A stretch of 19,949 bases of DNA from NCBI GenBank assembly GCA_964608265.1, contig CAZSNP010000075.1:1-19949 (forward strand), in the 5' to 3' direction. The notes beneath the pieces are model-generated. The model ran no database searches. It saw only the letters and a program-made list of their open reading frames with translations, and had not been told where the DNA came from. This document shows, one piece after another, positions 7,600 through 18,279 of this stretch (position 1 is the stretch's first letter; the number at the start of each line of letters is the position of its first letter). The translations under genes were made by a program, and so were the position numbers. Source of the DNA: JANWXR01 sp964608265 (GTDB lineage: Bacteria > Chloroflexota > Anaerolineae > Anaerolineales > UBA6663).

Positions 7600-7628
7600 G
7601 GGGCGGGCGGTTCAGCACCACCCGCCCC
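7600..7628 (-). terminator. GC-rich hairpin between binding protein and permease genes
   Basis: Arms 7600-7607 (GGGGCGGG) and 7621-7628 pair perfectly over 8 bp around a 13-nt loop. On the minus strand the hairpin lies 16 nt past the binding-protein stop codon and is followed by GCTGTTTTG. It could be a leaky terminator or a 3' mRNA-stabilising hairpin, a common arrangement that gives more binding protein than permease. The T-run is short, so full termination is unlikely. Confidence 0.65.
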
Positions 7629-7644
7629 AACTTTCAACCGGCGG

Positions 7645-9048
7645 TTACTTCGTGAACGCCGGTGCGGCTTCATCGCAGATCTTCGCGACGAAGTCAGCCA
7701 CCGTGCGCTGGCCGGTGACCACAGCGGTCACGCCGGCGCCGTACACCTGATCGACCTTCGGCCAATCGCCGGCCCACAGCGGGCCTTCGGCCGTCGGCTT
7801 GGAGGCATCGGCGATGCCATCGAGGAACGCCTGCGCGTTATCCGGCGGGGTGAAGGTCAGGAAGGCATCGAGCGCTTCCTTGCTCACGCGGCTGGGGATG
7901 TTCGCGCCACCGGCGGAGACCTTGGCCTGAACATCGGCGGCCGTCAACGCCTGGGCCAACGCCCATGCTTCTTCCGGATGAGCGGTGTTCTTGTTGACGA
8001 CGTACGCGCCCCAGAACAGCCAGTTGCCGGGCGTGCCCGCCGGGCCGTTGGGGAGTGAGACGGCGTCATACTTGAACTCTACGGTGCGCACGCCGGGGGT
8101 CGCCCAGCGGCCGTTCTGGAACATGGCGACGTTGCCGGCGCGGAAGGCGGCCTCGGCGTCATCGCCGTAGGGCACCGCCCAGCCGTCGTTCGAGTACAAC
8201 GTCTGCATGAACTCGAGGCCGGTCTGCGCCTCGGGCGTGTTCATCGCACAGCCGGAGCGGTCGGCGTTGAAGAAGCCACCGCCGGCGGCGTTCACCCACA
8301 CGCCGTACGGGCCCCACCAGTTCGAAGCGCCGTAGCCAAACTTGCCGCCGCCGAGTTGCGCAACCTTGGCGGTCACATCGGCGAACGCTTCCCACGTCCA
8401 CTGGCCGTTCTTGGCCAGTTCGCGCGGATCATCGGCGCCGGCCTCGTTGAGCAGATCGAGGTTGAGGTAGAGCGCAAACGTCGAAACGTCGCGCGGCACA
8501 CCCCACACCGCGCCGCTGCCCGCACCCGACTTGCCGTTCTCGGGATTGTAGGTCAGATGGAACATCGGGCCGGGATAGTAGGCCGTCGGGTCAAAGCCCG
8601 CCGCCACATCGTTGAGGTTGAGGATGTACCCGCCGTTGGCGAAGCGCGCCACGTCGGTGCCGGGGATCCAGAACACATCGGGCGCGGTGCCGCCGGTGAT
8701 CTCGGTGATGAGCTGATCCTGATAGCTCGCGCTCTCGGTGCCGCCCGGCTCGTACGTCAGCTTGTAGCCGAGTTTGGCGGCGACGTCATCACTGATGCCG
8801 GCGTACACGGCGGCTTCTTCCTTGTTGTCCGGGCGCGTGCGCCAGCGGAGCTCGATGGGGGCAGCTTCCGTCGGGGCCGCCGTCGGCTCGGGGGACTTGG
8901 TCGGCTCGGGGGCCTTGGTGGCCGCCGGCGGCTGAGTCGCGGCGGGGGCCTGGGTGGGGGCCGGGGTGGCCGCCGGGGCGCAGGCTGCCAGCACGAGGCT
9001 CGCAACCATCAGCGCACTCAAGATCTTCCAAAGTGCATTGCGTTTCAT
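7645..9048 (-). CDS. Extracellular sugar-binding lipoprotein (family 1 SBP)
   Basis: This is the solute-binding component of the importer, 467 residues. It has a lipoprotein signal peptide with lipobox LAAC (Cys23), so it should be lipid-anchored outside the membrane. A flexible Pro/Ala/Thr-rich linker follows (about 24-64) and then a family 1 sugar-binding fold. Typical features are GGTAPDVFWIPG (about 118-129), the aromatic-rich GYGASNWWGPYG and the GNWLFWGAYVVNKNT segment. AAGGAG lies 9 nt before the ATG, the best ribosome-binding site of the cluster, in keeping with high expression. A degenerate copy of the regulator's palindrome lies at 9073-9084, just upstream. No ATPase gene is nearby, so a shared ATPase is expected. 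The sequence does not reveal the ligand; a galactoside is inferred from GH42. Confidence 0.94.
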   Translation of the reverse strand: MKRNALWKILSALMVASLVLAACAPAATPAPTQAPAATQPPAATKAPEPTKSPEPTAAPTEAAPIELRWRTRPDNKEEAAVYAGISDDVAAKLGYKLTYEPGGTESASYQDQLITEITGGTAPDVFWIPGTDVARFANGGYILNLNDVAAGFDPTAYYPGPMFHLTYNPENGKSGAGSGAVWGVPRDVSTFALYLNLDLLNEAGADDPRELAKNGQWTWEAFADVTAKVAQLGGGKFGYGASNWWGPYGVWVNAAGGGFFNADRSGCAMNTPEAQTGLEFMQTLYSNDGWAVPYGDDAEAAFRAGNVAMFQNGRWATPGVRTVEFKYDAVSLPNGPAGTPGNWLFWGAYVVNKNTAHPEEAWALAQALTAADVQAKVSAGGANIPSRVSKEALDAFLTFTPPDNAQAFLDGIADASKPTAEGPLWAGDWPKVDQVYGAGVTAVVTGQRTVADFVAKICDEAAPAFTK

Positions 9049-9072
9049 GAAGGGCTACTCCTTGTCGTAAAC

Positions 9073-9084
9073 GTGAACGGTCGA
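9073..9084. promoter_or_regulatory. Candidate second LacI-type operator
   Basis: GTGAACGGTCGA matches the palindrome core GTGACCGGTCAC at the regulator's own start in 9 of 12 positions and keeps the central CG. It lies 24 nt upstream of the binding-protein ATG and just ahead of its Shine-Dalgarno sequence (9058-9063). No strong promoter is visible in 9085-9148, so if real it may block transcription arriving from the lacI promoter or a weak local one. It was found by eye from a single comparison. Confidence 0.4.
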
Positions 9085-9148
9085 AACAGTTGGGTGGGAG
9101 CGAAAGTAGAGCGGGCGCGTGAGGGGCCTCACCTCCTTTTGAAACGGC

Positions 9149-10186
9149 TTACGCCAAACGACTAGTCGAACGCCGGACGATGAGTTCCGCCGGCAGCGCA
9201 ATATGCTCAGGCAGGGTCGCCTCGTCTTCGAGCGCGGCGATCAAACGCCGCACCGCCACCTCGCCGATCTCCCACGTATCCTGGCGCATCGTAGTGAGCG
9301 GTGGATCGAAGTAGGAGGCCAGCGGGATGTCATCGAAGCCGATGACGGACACATCCTGCGGGACGCGCCGGCCCGCCTCGCGCAACGCACTGATCGCGCC
9401 CACGGCCATGCGGTCGTTATGGGCGAAGAGCGCGGTGAAGGGATGGCCCGTATCCAACAAATGGCGCATCGCGGTGAAGCCGGACGAGGCCGACCAATCG
9501 CCCTCGCCCACCAGGGCCGAGTCGATTTGCACCCCGGCGTCACGCAGCGTGGCCCGGCATCCATCCCAGCGCTGCTGCGCGCTCTCCTCCGCCAGCGGGC
9601 CGTGGATCATGGCGATGCGCCGGTGGCCCAAATCCAATAGATGCTGGGTGGCGACGCGGGCCGCCCGTTGCTCGTCGAGCGCGACCGAGGCGAAGGCCTC
9701 GCTGCGCGAACGCGCGCCGATCAATAACGCCGGTGAATCCTCGGGCAGATGCTCAAAGCGCTGATCGATGTAGGGATTGATGACCATGACGGCATCTACC
9801 CGCCGCTGCATGACGAGTTGCTCAATGAGGGCGGCAAAGGCCTCGGCATCGGGCGCCGACGAGGACAAGAGAAAGTAGCCGTGCTGGCGGGCCTCGGCCT
9901 CGGCGCCCTCGATGATGCGGGCGAAGGTGTAGTCGGAGAGGTTGGGGGCCAGGCAGGCCAGCGTGTGCGCGCGCCCGCGCGACATCGAGCGGGCGATGAT
10001 GTTGGGGCGAAAGCCCATCTCGGCGATGACGCCTTCGACCTGCGTGCGGGTGGTCGCCGCCACGCGATGGTCGCCGTTGATGACGCGGGAGACCGTCTGC
10101 CGGGAGACACCGGCCTGCCTGGCCACGTCACGGATGGTGGGATGAGCGCGCGTTGCGGAACGCAATTTCTGGCTATTATTCGGCAT
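9149..10186 (-). CDS. LacI-family transcriptional regulator
   Basis: From the ATG at 10186 this is a 345-residue repressor. An N-terminal helix-turn-helix (about 16-63: PTIRDVARQAGVSRQTVSRV) and hinge are followed by a periplasmic-binding-protein-like sensor domain (about 75-340) with the usual FAHNDRMAVGAISALREAG and DVSVIGFDDIPLA signatures. An in-frame upstream start would add 20 residues read from promoter and operator DNA, so it was rejected. The gene is upstream of and co-oriented with the transporter genes, so it most likely senses the imported sugar or its breakdown product and controls the cluster. A strong promoter and a 14-bp palindrome at its start indicate autoregulation. The predicted leader is only about 17 nt and has no clear Shine-Dalgarno sequence. 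The effector is unknown. Confidence 0.95.
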   Translation of the reverse strand: MPNNSQKLRSATRAHPTIRDVARQAGVSRQTVSRVINGDHRVAATTRTQVEGVIAEMGFRPNIIARSMSRGRAHTLACLAPNLSDYTFARIIEGAEAEARQHGYFLLSSSAPDAEAFAALIEQLVMQRRVDAVMVINPYIDQRFEHLPEDSPALLIGARSRSEAFASVALDEQRAARVATQHLLDLGHRRIAMIHGPLAEESAQQRWDGCRATLRDAGVQIDSALVGEGDWSASSGFTAMRHLLDTGHPFTALFAHNDRMAVGAISALREAGRRVPQDVSVIGFDDIPLASYFDPPLTTMRQDTWEIGEVAVRRLIAALEDEATLPEHIALPAELIVRRSTSRLA

Positions 10187-10199
10187 GTGACCGGTCACA
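10186..10199. promoter_or_regulatory. LacI-type operator overlapping the regulator's start codon
   Basis: TGTGACCGGTCACA is a perfect 14-bp palindrome with the central CG typical of LacI-family operators. Its first base is the A of the regulator's minus-strand ATG, and it lies about 11 bp downstream of the -10 box, so a bound repressor would block initiation or early elongation. That the adjacent LacI protein is the binder is inferred from position. Confidence 0.7.
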
Positions 10200-10209
10200 G
10201 GGTAGCCCC

Positions 10210-10239
10210 ATAATAGGCCAGAAAAGGGCCGGTTGTCAA
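10210..10239 (-). promoter_or_regulatory. Sigma-70-type promoter of the regulator gene
   Basis: On the minus strand a perfect -35 box TTGACA (10239-10234) is followed after 18 bp by TATTAT (10215-10210), one mismatch from the -10 consensus. Transcription would start near 10203, about 17 nt before the regulator ATG. The spacer contains a GGCC-TTTTCT-GGCC inverted repeat. This is one of two near-consensus promoters in the window and probably drives the regulator and, by read-through, the transporter genes. Confidence 0.8.
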
Positions 10240-10278
10240 CAGGCAAAATCAGACCGAGCGGCGCGTAGTCGGCCCGGC

Positions 10279-11445
10279 TTACACCATGAAGCTTTTCGGC
10301 GGGTTAGCCATGTGGAGTATCGGCCGGTCGAACTTGAAAGCGGAGAGGTCGTGCGGTGAGTGACCGTCAATCGCCAACTGGCTCAGGCTTTGGCCGATCA
10401 GCGACGAGAACTTGAAGTCGTGTGCCGCCCCGATCGCCAGCCACACGTTTGGATGATCGGGCAATGAGTCAATCAAAAAGTCGCGGTCGGGCGTGAGCGT
10501 GTACAGGCACGTTTTGCTGTACAGCACCACGCCGGACGCATTTGGAAGGTGGCGCTGGAAGAACGCCCTCAACCGCGCCTCGTTGGCCGCATCCGGCTCG
10601 AAGGTGCGGGTCTCCGCCGTCACCTCCGCGCCGCCAACATCCTGCGCGCCCTTCACCGCCATCTCGCCGTACACGGGGAAGCCGTAGTAACACGGCTCAT
10701 CCATCCAGATCCAGATCGGAAAGCGCCCGGGCAGGAACTCAGCGAGGTGGGGAGTCTGAAAATACGTGAGCTGCTCTTGTGTGATCGTGAGCGGAAGGCG
10801 CAGCGCAAAGTGCGCGAGCAACTGGTTGCTCCACGCGCCGGCGGCGAGGATGAGTTTCTCGCCCCGATACACATGGTCGCCGGTCGCGACTTCGTACTCG
10901 CCGCCGCGCGGGTGGATGTTGGTTATTGGAGAATTGGGGATGAGGGTCGCGCCGTGCTCGCGCGCCATGCGCCGATGCGCGGCGGTGCCTTTGTTCGCGG
11001 GGGCGATGCCGCTTTCGGATTGATACAGCACCTGCACATCGTCACCCAGCCGCCACTGCGGCCAGCGCCGCATGGCCTCGCGTGCGTCGAGCAACTCGAA
11101 CGGCACGCCCGCAGCGGCCATGCTGCCGGTGTAGTCGGCCATCGGGATGGCGCCGCCCGCCGGGAACAGATCGAGGCCGCCGGTCTTGAGGATCAGTTTC
11201 TCATTCGCATCCGCTTCGAGCGCCGCCCAGGCCACATACGCCGACTTCGCCAGCTCGACGTAGCCCGGCGTGTGATACGACAGCCGGATGATGCGCGAAT
11301 GATCGTGTGAGCCGCCCCGGTCGTGACCAAACTCGAATTGCTCGAGGCCAAGCACCTCCGCGCCAGCCCGGCGCGCCAGCCAATACGCCGCCGCGCTGCC
11401 CAGCCCGCCCAGTCCCAGGACGATGTATTTGTAATCGCGTCGCAT
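10279..11445 (-). CDS. FAD-dependent N-methyl amino acid oxidase, monomeric sarcosine oxidase family
   Basis: From the ATG at 11445 this is a 388-residue flavoenzyme, the usual length for monomeric sarcosine oxidase and N-methyltryptophan oxidase. It has the dinucleotide fold GLGGLGSAAAYWLA (11-24), the FAD ribose acid in LEQFEFG (34-40) and the isoalloxazine-contact segment HDHSRIIRLSY (47-57). Cys313 in KTCLYTLTPD matches the covalent flavin attachment, Lys265 matches the oxygen-activating lysine, and AHDFKF (341-346) is conserved. Four residues after Lys265 there is Asp where sarcosine oxidase has a substrate-site His, so the N-methylated substrate may differ. The longer frame upstream translates promoter DNA and was rejected. 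GGAG lies 5 nt before the ATG. The link to the sugar cluster is unclear. Confidence 0.9.
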   Translation of the reverse strand: MRRDYKYIVLGLGGLGSAAAYWLARRAGAEVLGLEQFEFGHDRGGSHDHSRIIRLSYHTPGYVELAKSAYVAWAALEADANEKLILKTGGLDLFPAGGAIPMADYTGSMAAAGVPFELLDAREAMRRWPQWRLGDDVQVLYQSESGIAPANKGTAAHRRMAREHGATLIPNSPITNIHPRGGEYEVATGDHVYRGEKLILAAGAWSNQLLAHFALRLPLTITQEQLTYFQTPHLAEFLPGRFPIWIWMDEPCYYGFPVYGEMAVKGAQDVGGAEVTAETRTFEPDAANEARLRAFFQRHLPNASGVVLYSKTCLYTLTPDRDFLIDSLPDHPNVWLAIGAAHDFKFSSLIGQSLSQLAIDGHSPHDLSAFKFDRPILHMANPPKSFMV

Positions 11446-11468
11446 CGCGGCTCCACTTGCGCCCACGG

Positions 11469-11496
11469 AGTATAGAGGCAACAATGGCGCTGTCAA
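11469..11496 (-). promoter_or_regulatory. Sigma-70-type promoter of the flavin oxidase gene
   Basis: On the minus strand a perfect -35 box TTGACA (11496-11491) is followed after 16 bp by TATACT (11474-11469), close to the -10 consensus. The start of transcription would fall near 11462, giving a leader of about 17 nt that contains the GGAG Shine-Dalgarno sequence. The promoter lies in the 73-bp divergent spacer shared with the CocE hydrolase, for which no comparable plus-strand promoter was seen. Confidence 0.78.
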
Positions 11497-11518
11497 GCGT
11501 TGTCGCGGAGATTGACCC

Positions 11519-13528
11519 ATGCCTCACTACGAAGTGCAAATCCATCACCATGTTCGGATCACGATGCGCGACGGCGTCGCGCTCTCGGCCAACCTGTGGC
11601 TGCCGGTTCCGCGCGCGCCGGGCGAGACGTTCCCGGCCATCCTCGAGATGATTCCGTATCGCAAAGACGACTGGCGCTACAACAGCGACCTGGCCCGCAT
11701 GACCTACTTCGCCCAGCGCGGCTTCGCGGGCTGCCGGCTGGATGTGCGCGGCACCGGCAGCAGCGGCGGCCTCGCCCGCGATGAGTACACGCCCGAAGAA
11801 ACGCAGGATGGATACGAAGCGGTCGAATGGCTGGCCGCGCAGCCGTGGTGCAACGGAAACGTCGGCATGTGGGGCATCAGCTACGGCGGCTTCACAGCAA
11901 TCCAGGTCGCCGCGCTGCAACCGCCGCACCTCAAAGCCATTATCCCGATGTACGCCACCGACGACCGTTATCTGTGCGACGTGCACTACTACGGCGGCTG
12001 CCTGACGATGAGCGACCTGGCGCAGTATGCGGTGGGCATGGTGGCGATGAATGCGCTGCCGCCGAAGGCCGAGTATCTGGGCAGCAACTTCGCCGCGGAG
12101 TGGAAGCGCCGACTTGAACAAACCCCGCCCTGGCTGATCGAGTGGTTGCGCCAACAGACCGATGGGCCGTACTACCGCAGCGGCTCGCTCGCGCCGCATT
12201 ACGACCGCATCAAGTGCGCGATCTTCCACATCGGCGGCTGGCAGGATGGGTACACCGATCCGGTGCTACGGATGCAGGAGCGCTGCGTCAACGCGCCGCG
12301 CAAAGCCCTCATCGGCAACTGGGGCCACCTCTATCCCGATGACGGCTACCCCGGCCCCAACCTCGATCACCTGCACGAAATGGCGCGCTTCTTCGAGTAT
12401 TGGCTCCAGGGTGTGGATAACGGCGTGATGGCCGAACCGCCGGTCACCGTCTTTCTGCGCGAGTGGACGCCGCCCGTCCCCTTCCCCGCCGCGCAGAACG
12501 GACGCTGGCGCAGCTACGCCGCTTATCCACCCGCTGACTTTCCACTAATTACTTTCTACCTCGACTCCGCAGGCCTCCATCCAAAATCCGCAATCAAAAA
12601 TCAAGAATCAGAAATTCAGCATCGCCCTACCTGGGGCGCCACCGGCCCGTTCTCCTCCGGCGGCGGCTCACCGCCCAACGGCCTGGCGCGCGATCAACGG
12701 CCCGATGAAGCGCTGGCATTGACGTTTACGAGCGAGCCGCTGGCCGGGCCGCTCGACGTGCTCGGCATCCCCGAACTGACCGTCCACGTCAGTTGCACCG
12801 CGCCGGTCGCCACGCTCGTCGCGCGCCTGTGCGATGTGCACCCCGGCGGCGCTTCGGCGCTGGTGGCGCAGGGCGCGCTCAACCTGACTCATCGCGAGAG
12901 CCATGCACACCCCGCTCCGCTCGTGCCGGGCGAAGTGTATGCCGTTGACATCCCGCTCAAAGCGACCGGGTATCGTTTCCTGCCGGGCCATCGCGTGCGG
13001 CTGACGCTCGGCAGCACCCACTTCCCGCTGCTCTGGCCCTCGCCGTATCCATGCACGCTCACCATCCACGCCGGGCCACAACTACGTTCGACCCTCACCC
13101 TGCCGCTCGCGCCGGCCGGCGAACTCGCACCGCCGCAATTCAAAACCACGCCGCCCGAGTTGATGGGCGTGGGCGGCGGTTCGGAGAAGGCGGCGCAGTG
13201 GCGAATCACGGAAGATGTGATTGCGGGCAGCGTGACGGTGAGCAGCTACGGCGGCGACACGGCTGAGCTGCCCGATGGCCGATCGCTGACGACAAACGAA
13301 CGGCTGGCGATCACGGCCTTCCACGCCGATCCCGCCCACGCGCAACTCATCAACGAGTGCAACTACATCCTGCGCGAGAGAGGCTACGAGACGCACGTGC
13401 ATTCATCCGGCGCGTTCCGCAGCACGGCCACGGACTTTCATCTCGATATCCAATTGACCGTGAAGCTCAACGGGAAATTGTTTTTTCGGAAGAGTTGGCT
13501 GGAGACCGTGCCGAGGAATTTGGTGTGA
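11519..13528 (+). CDS. CocE/NonD family serine hydrolase
   Basis: This 669-residue alpha/beta hydrolase belongs to the CocE / X-Pro dipeptidyl-peptidase S15 group, which cleaves esters, amides or acyl-peptide bonds. The nucleophile is Ser121 in GISYGG. The likely triad partners are Asp243 in GGWQDGY and His270 in GNWGH. The catalytic domain (about 10-320, with a helical cap) is followed by the family's jelly-roll beta domain (about 375-560). It has no signal peptide, so it is probably cytoplasmic. GGAG lies 8 nt before the ATG. Residues about 354-368 (HPKSAIKNQESEIQH) are encoded by an AT-rich, low-complexity stretch unlike the rest of the gene, apparently an in-frame repeat insertion at a loop. 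The roughly 110-residue C-terminal tail has no obvious domain. Substrate unknown. Confidence 0.9.
   Translation: MPHYEVQIHHHVRITMRDGVALSANLWLPVPRAPGETFPAILEMIPYRKDDWRYNSDLARMTYFAQRGFAGCRLDVRGTGSSGGLARDEYTPEETQDGYEAVEWLAAQPWCNGNVGMWGISYGGFTAIQVAALQPPHLKAIIPMYATDDRYLCDVHYYGGCLTMSDLAQYAVGMVAMNALPPKAEYLGSNFAAEWKRRLEQTPPWLIEWLRQQTDGPYYRSGSLAPHYDRIKCAIFHIGGWQDGYTDPVLRMQERCVNAPRKALIGNWGHLYPDDGYPGPNLDHLHEMARFFEYWLQGVDNGVMAEPPVTVFLREWTPPVPFPAAQNGRWRSYAAYPPADFPLITFYLDSAGLHPKSAIKNQESEIQHRPTWGATGPFSSGGGSPPNGLARDQRPDEALALTFTSEPLAGPLDVLGIPELTVHVSCTAPVATLVARLCDVHPGGASALVAQGALNLTHRESHAHPAPLVPGEVYAVDIPLKATGYRFLPGHRVRLTLGSTHFPLLWPSPYPCTLTIHAGPQLRSTLTLPLAPAGELAPPQFKTTPPELMGVGGGSEKAAQWRITEDVIAGSVTVSSYGGDTAELPDGRSLTTNERLAITAFHADPAHAQLINECNYILRERGYETHVHSSGAFRSTATDFHLDIQLTVKLNGKLFFRKSWLETVPRNLV
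12578..12619. repeat. AT-rich repeat-like insertion inside the hydrolase gene
   Basis: A 42-bp tract made of near-repeats of AATCA/AAAATC interrupts otherwise GC-rich coding sequence. Its length is a multiple of three and it keeps the frame, adding about 14 residues at the junction between catalytic and jelly-roll domains. It resembles the AATCCAAAATC-type intergenic tandem repeats of related genomes (recalled, not searched). Confidence 0.6.
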
Positions 13529-13530
13529 AA

Positions 13531-13636
13531 GCCGACAACGAATTGCGCCGCGCGCGAAACGGATAAACAGATAGGAGCGGATGCGCCGTATCCGTTGGTA
13601 TCCGCTTATCCGTTTGGCGCAGCAATCCGTTGTCGG
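13531..13636. terminator. Long nested palindrome between convergent genes
   Basis: The spacer between the hydrolase and deacylase stop codons is almost wholly an imperfect inverted repeat. Outer arms are CCGACAACG (13532-13540) with 13628-13636; inner arms are AAACGGATAA (13557-13566) with 13606-13615, and GCGGAT (13577-13582) with 13600-13605. Its position between converging genes suits a bidirectional terminator, although there is no clean T-run. It may equally be a dispersed repeat. Confidence 0.65.
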
Positions 13637-14107
13637 TCAGTCGGTCCGTTTTATCACTTCACTTTTCCCCAACGCCCGCATCAAGTTTTCAGTCTTCAGC
13701 ATTACGGTGATGTCCCGCACGCCGGAGCCGATCGAGACCTCCGGCTGCGCGGTCACCGAGTCATCCACCAGCACGCGTAACGGCTGCGGCAGGCCGAAGG
13801 GCGCGACCGCGCCGATCTCGTAGCCGGTCACAGCGCGTACCTCGTCGGGTTTGGCCATCGTCACGCGGTTCGTGCCGAGGTGGCGGCGGAGCGCGGGCCA
13901 ACTCACCTGCCGTTCGCCGGCGATCAGCACCATCACATACTCGTCCTGGTTGAGTCGAAACAGGAGGCTGCGGATGACCTGATCGGGCGTCTGGCCGCGT
14001 TCGCGCGCCGCCTGCTCGAGTGAATGCACCGGGCCGGGGTGGACGAAGACGCGATGCGGCACGCCCAGTTCGGCGAGCGCGCGGGCGACGGGAGGGGGTG
14101 AACTCAT
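13637..14107 (-). CDS. YbaK/EbsC-type aminoacyl-tRNA deacylase
   Basis: This 156-residue single-domain protein belongs to the YbaK / ProX-like INS superfamily, which removes wrong amino acids from tRNA in trans (YbaK itself clears Cys-tRNA(Pro)). The family pattern is visible: VARALAELGVPHRVFVHPG (7-25), PDQVIRSLLFR (41-51), a GERQVSWPALRRHLG segment, then GYEIGAVAPFGLPQPLRVLVDDS (about 95-117). YbaK has an essential lysine near position 46 where this protein has Arg46. Members of this superfamily with a substituted lysine are less well understood, so the activity may be altered. It is a stand-alone gene, convergent with the hydrolase, with a GC-rich hairpin (14120-14142) immediately upstream. 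The fold is confident; the specificity is not. Confidence 0.88.
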   Translation of the reverse strand: MSSPPPVARALAELGVPHRVFVHPGPVHSLEQAARERGQTPDQVIRSLLFRLNQDEYVMVLIAGERQVSWPALRRHLGTNRVTMAKPDEVRAVTGYEIGAVAPFGLPQPLRVLVDDSVTAQPEVSIGSGVRDITVMLKTENLMRALGKSEVIKRTD

Positions 14108-14119
14108 CGCGAAAGTGCA

Positions 14120-14142
14120 GAGACGGCCCGATGAGCCGTCTC
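14120..14142. repeat. Perfect 8-bp hairpin upstream of the deacylase
   Basis: GAGACGGC (14120-14127) pairs exactly with 14135-14142 around a 7-nt loop. It sits 12 nt upstream of the deacylase start codon on the minus strand, in the 141-bp gap after the pullulanase gene. It could terminate pullulanase transcription, occlude the deacylase ribosome-binding site or be a dispersed GAGACGGCCC-type repeat. A second, weaker arm pair GGTCCCG / CGGGACC lies at 14186-14192 and 14229-14235. Nothing else was recognised in the gap. Confidence 0.6.
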
Positions 14143-14248
14143 CATATTGGAGCGGATTCCGGATTGATTTGGGCCAGACCGACGCGGTCCCGGAGATCGC
14201 GCCGGCCTGCGAATAGCATAAGCCAAAGCGGGACCTGCTGTCTGCTGA

Positions 14249-18112
<3,864 letters not shown>

Positions 18113-18174
18113 GTTGAGGTCTCCCGAGGCAATGAAACCACAGAAAGAGGCGCTTGCACAGACGAGGTTTTGCA

Positions 18175-18239
18175 CACCCCCACACCCTTCCCCTCTCCCG
18201 AACGCAAAGGCATGTTTTCAGGCGAGGGGGGCGAGGGGC
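18175..18239. repeat. CCCTCTCCC-type dispersed repeat between divergent genes
   Basis: A C-rich stretch (18177-18199) is followed after about 20 nt by a G-rich stretch (18222-18238), giving an imperfect inverted repeat of CCCCTC/GAGGGG units. In one frame it reads PHPSPLPNA, a peptide that recurs in spurious ORFs from dispersed repeats (recalled, not searched). It occupies the centre of the 167-bp divergent spacer between the pullulanase and sigma-factor genes. No convincing sigma-70 promoter was identified on either side. Confidence 0.65.
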
Positions 18240-18279
18240 TGCAACAATTGCGTCCATTCGCCTGTATTACACTTCAGGC

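Noticed and set aside
9126..9140. Near-perfect Shine-Dalgarno AAGGAGGTGA on the minus strand between lacI and the binding-protein gene
   Set aside because: No ATG, GTG or TTG lies at a workable distance downstream, so no leader peptide can be supported; the adjoining GTGAGG/CCTCAC hairpin has only a 2-nt loop.
18154..18279. Forty-two-codon N-terminal extension of the sigma factor
   Set aside because: It translates a dispersed C-rich/G-rich repeat and has no ribosome-binding site; ECF sigma factors normally begin close to region 2, as at 18280.
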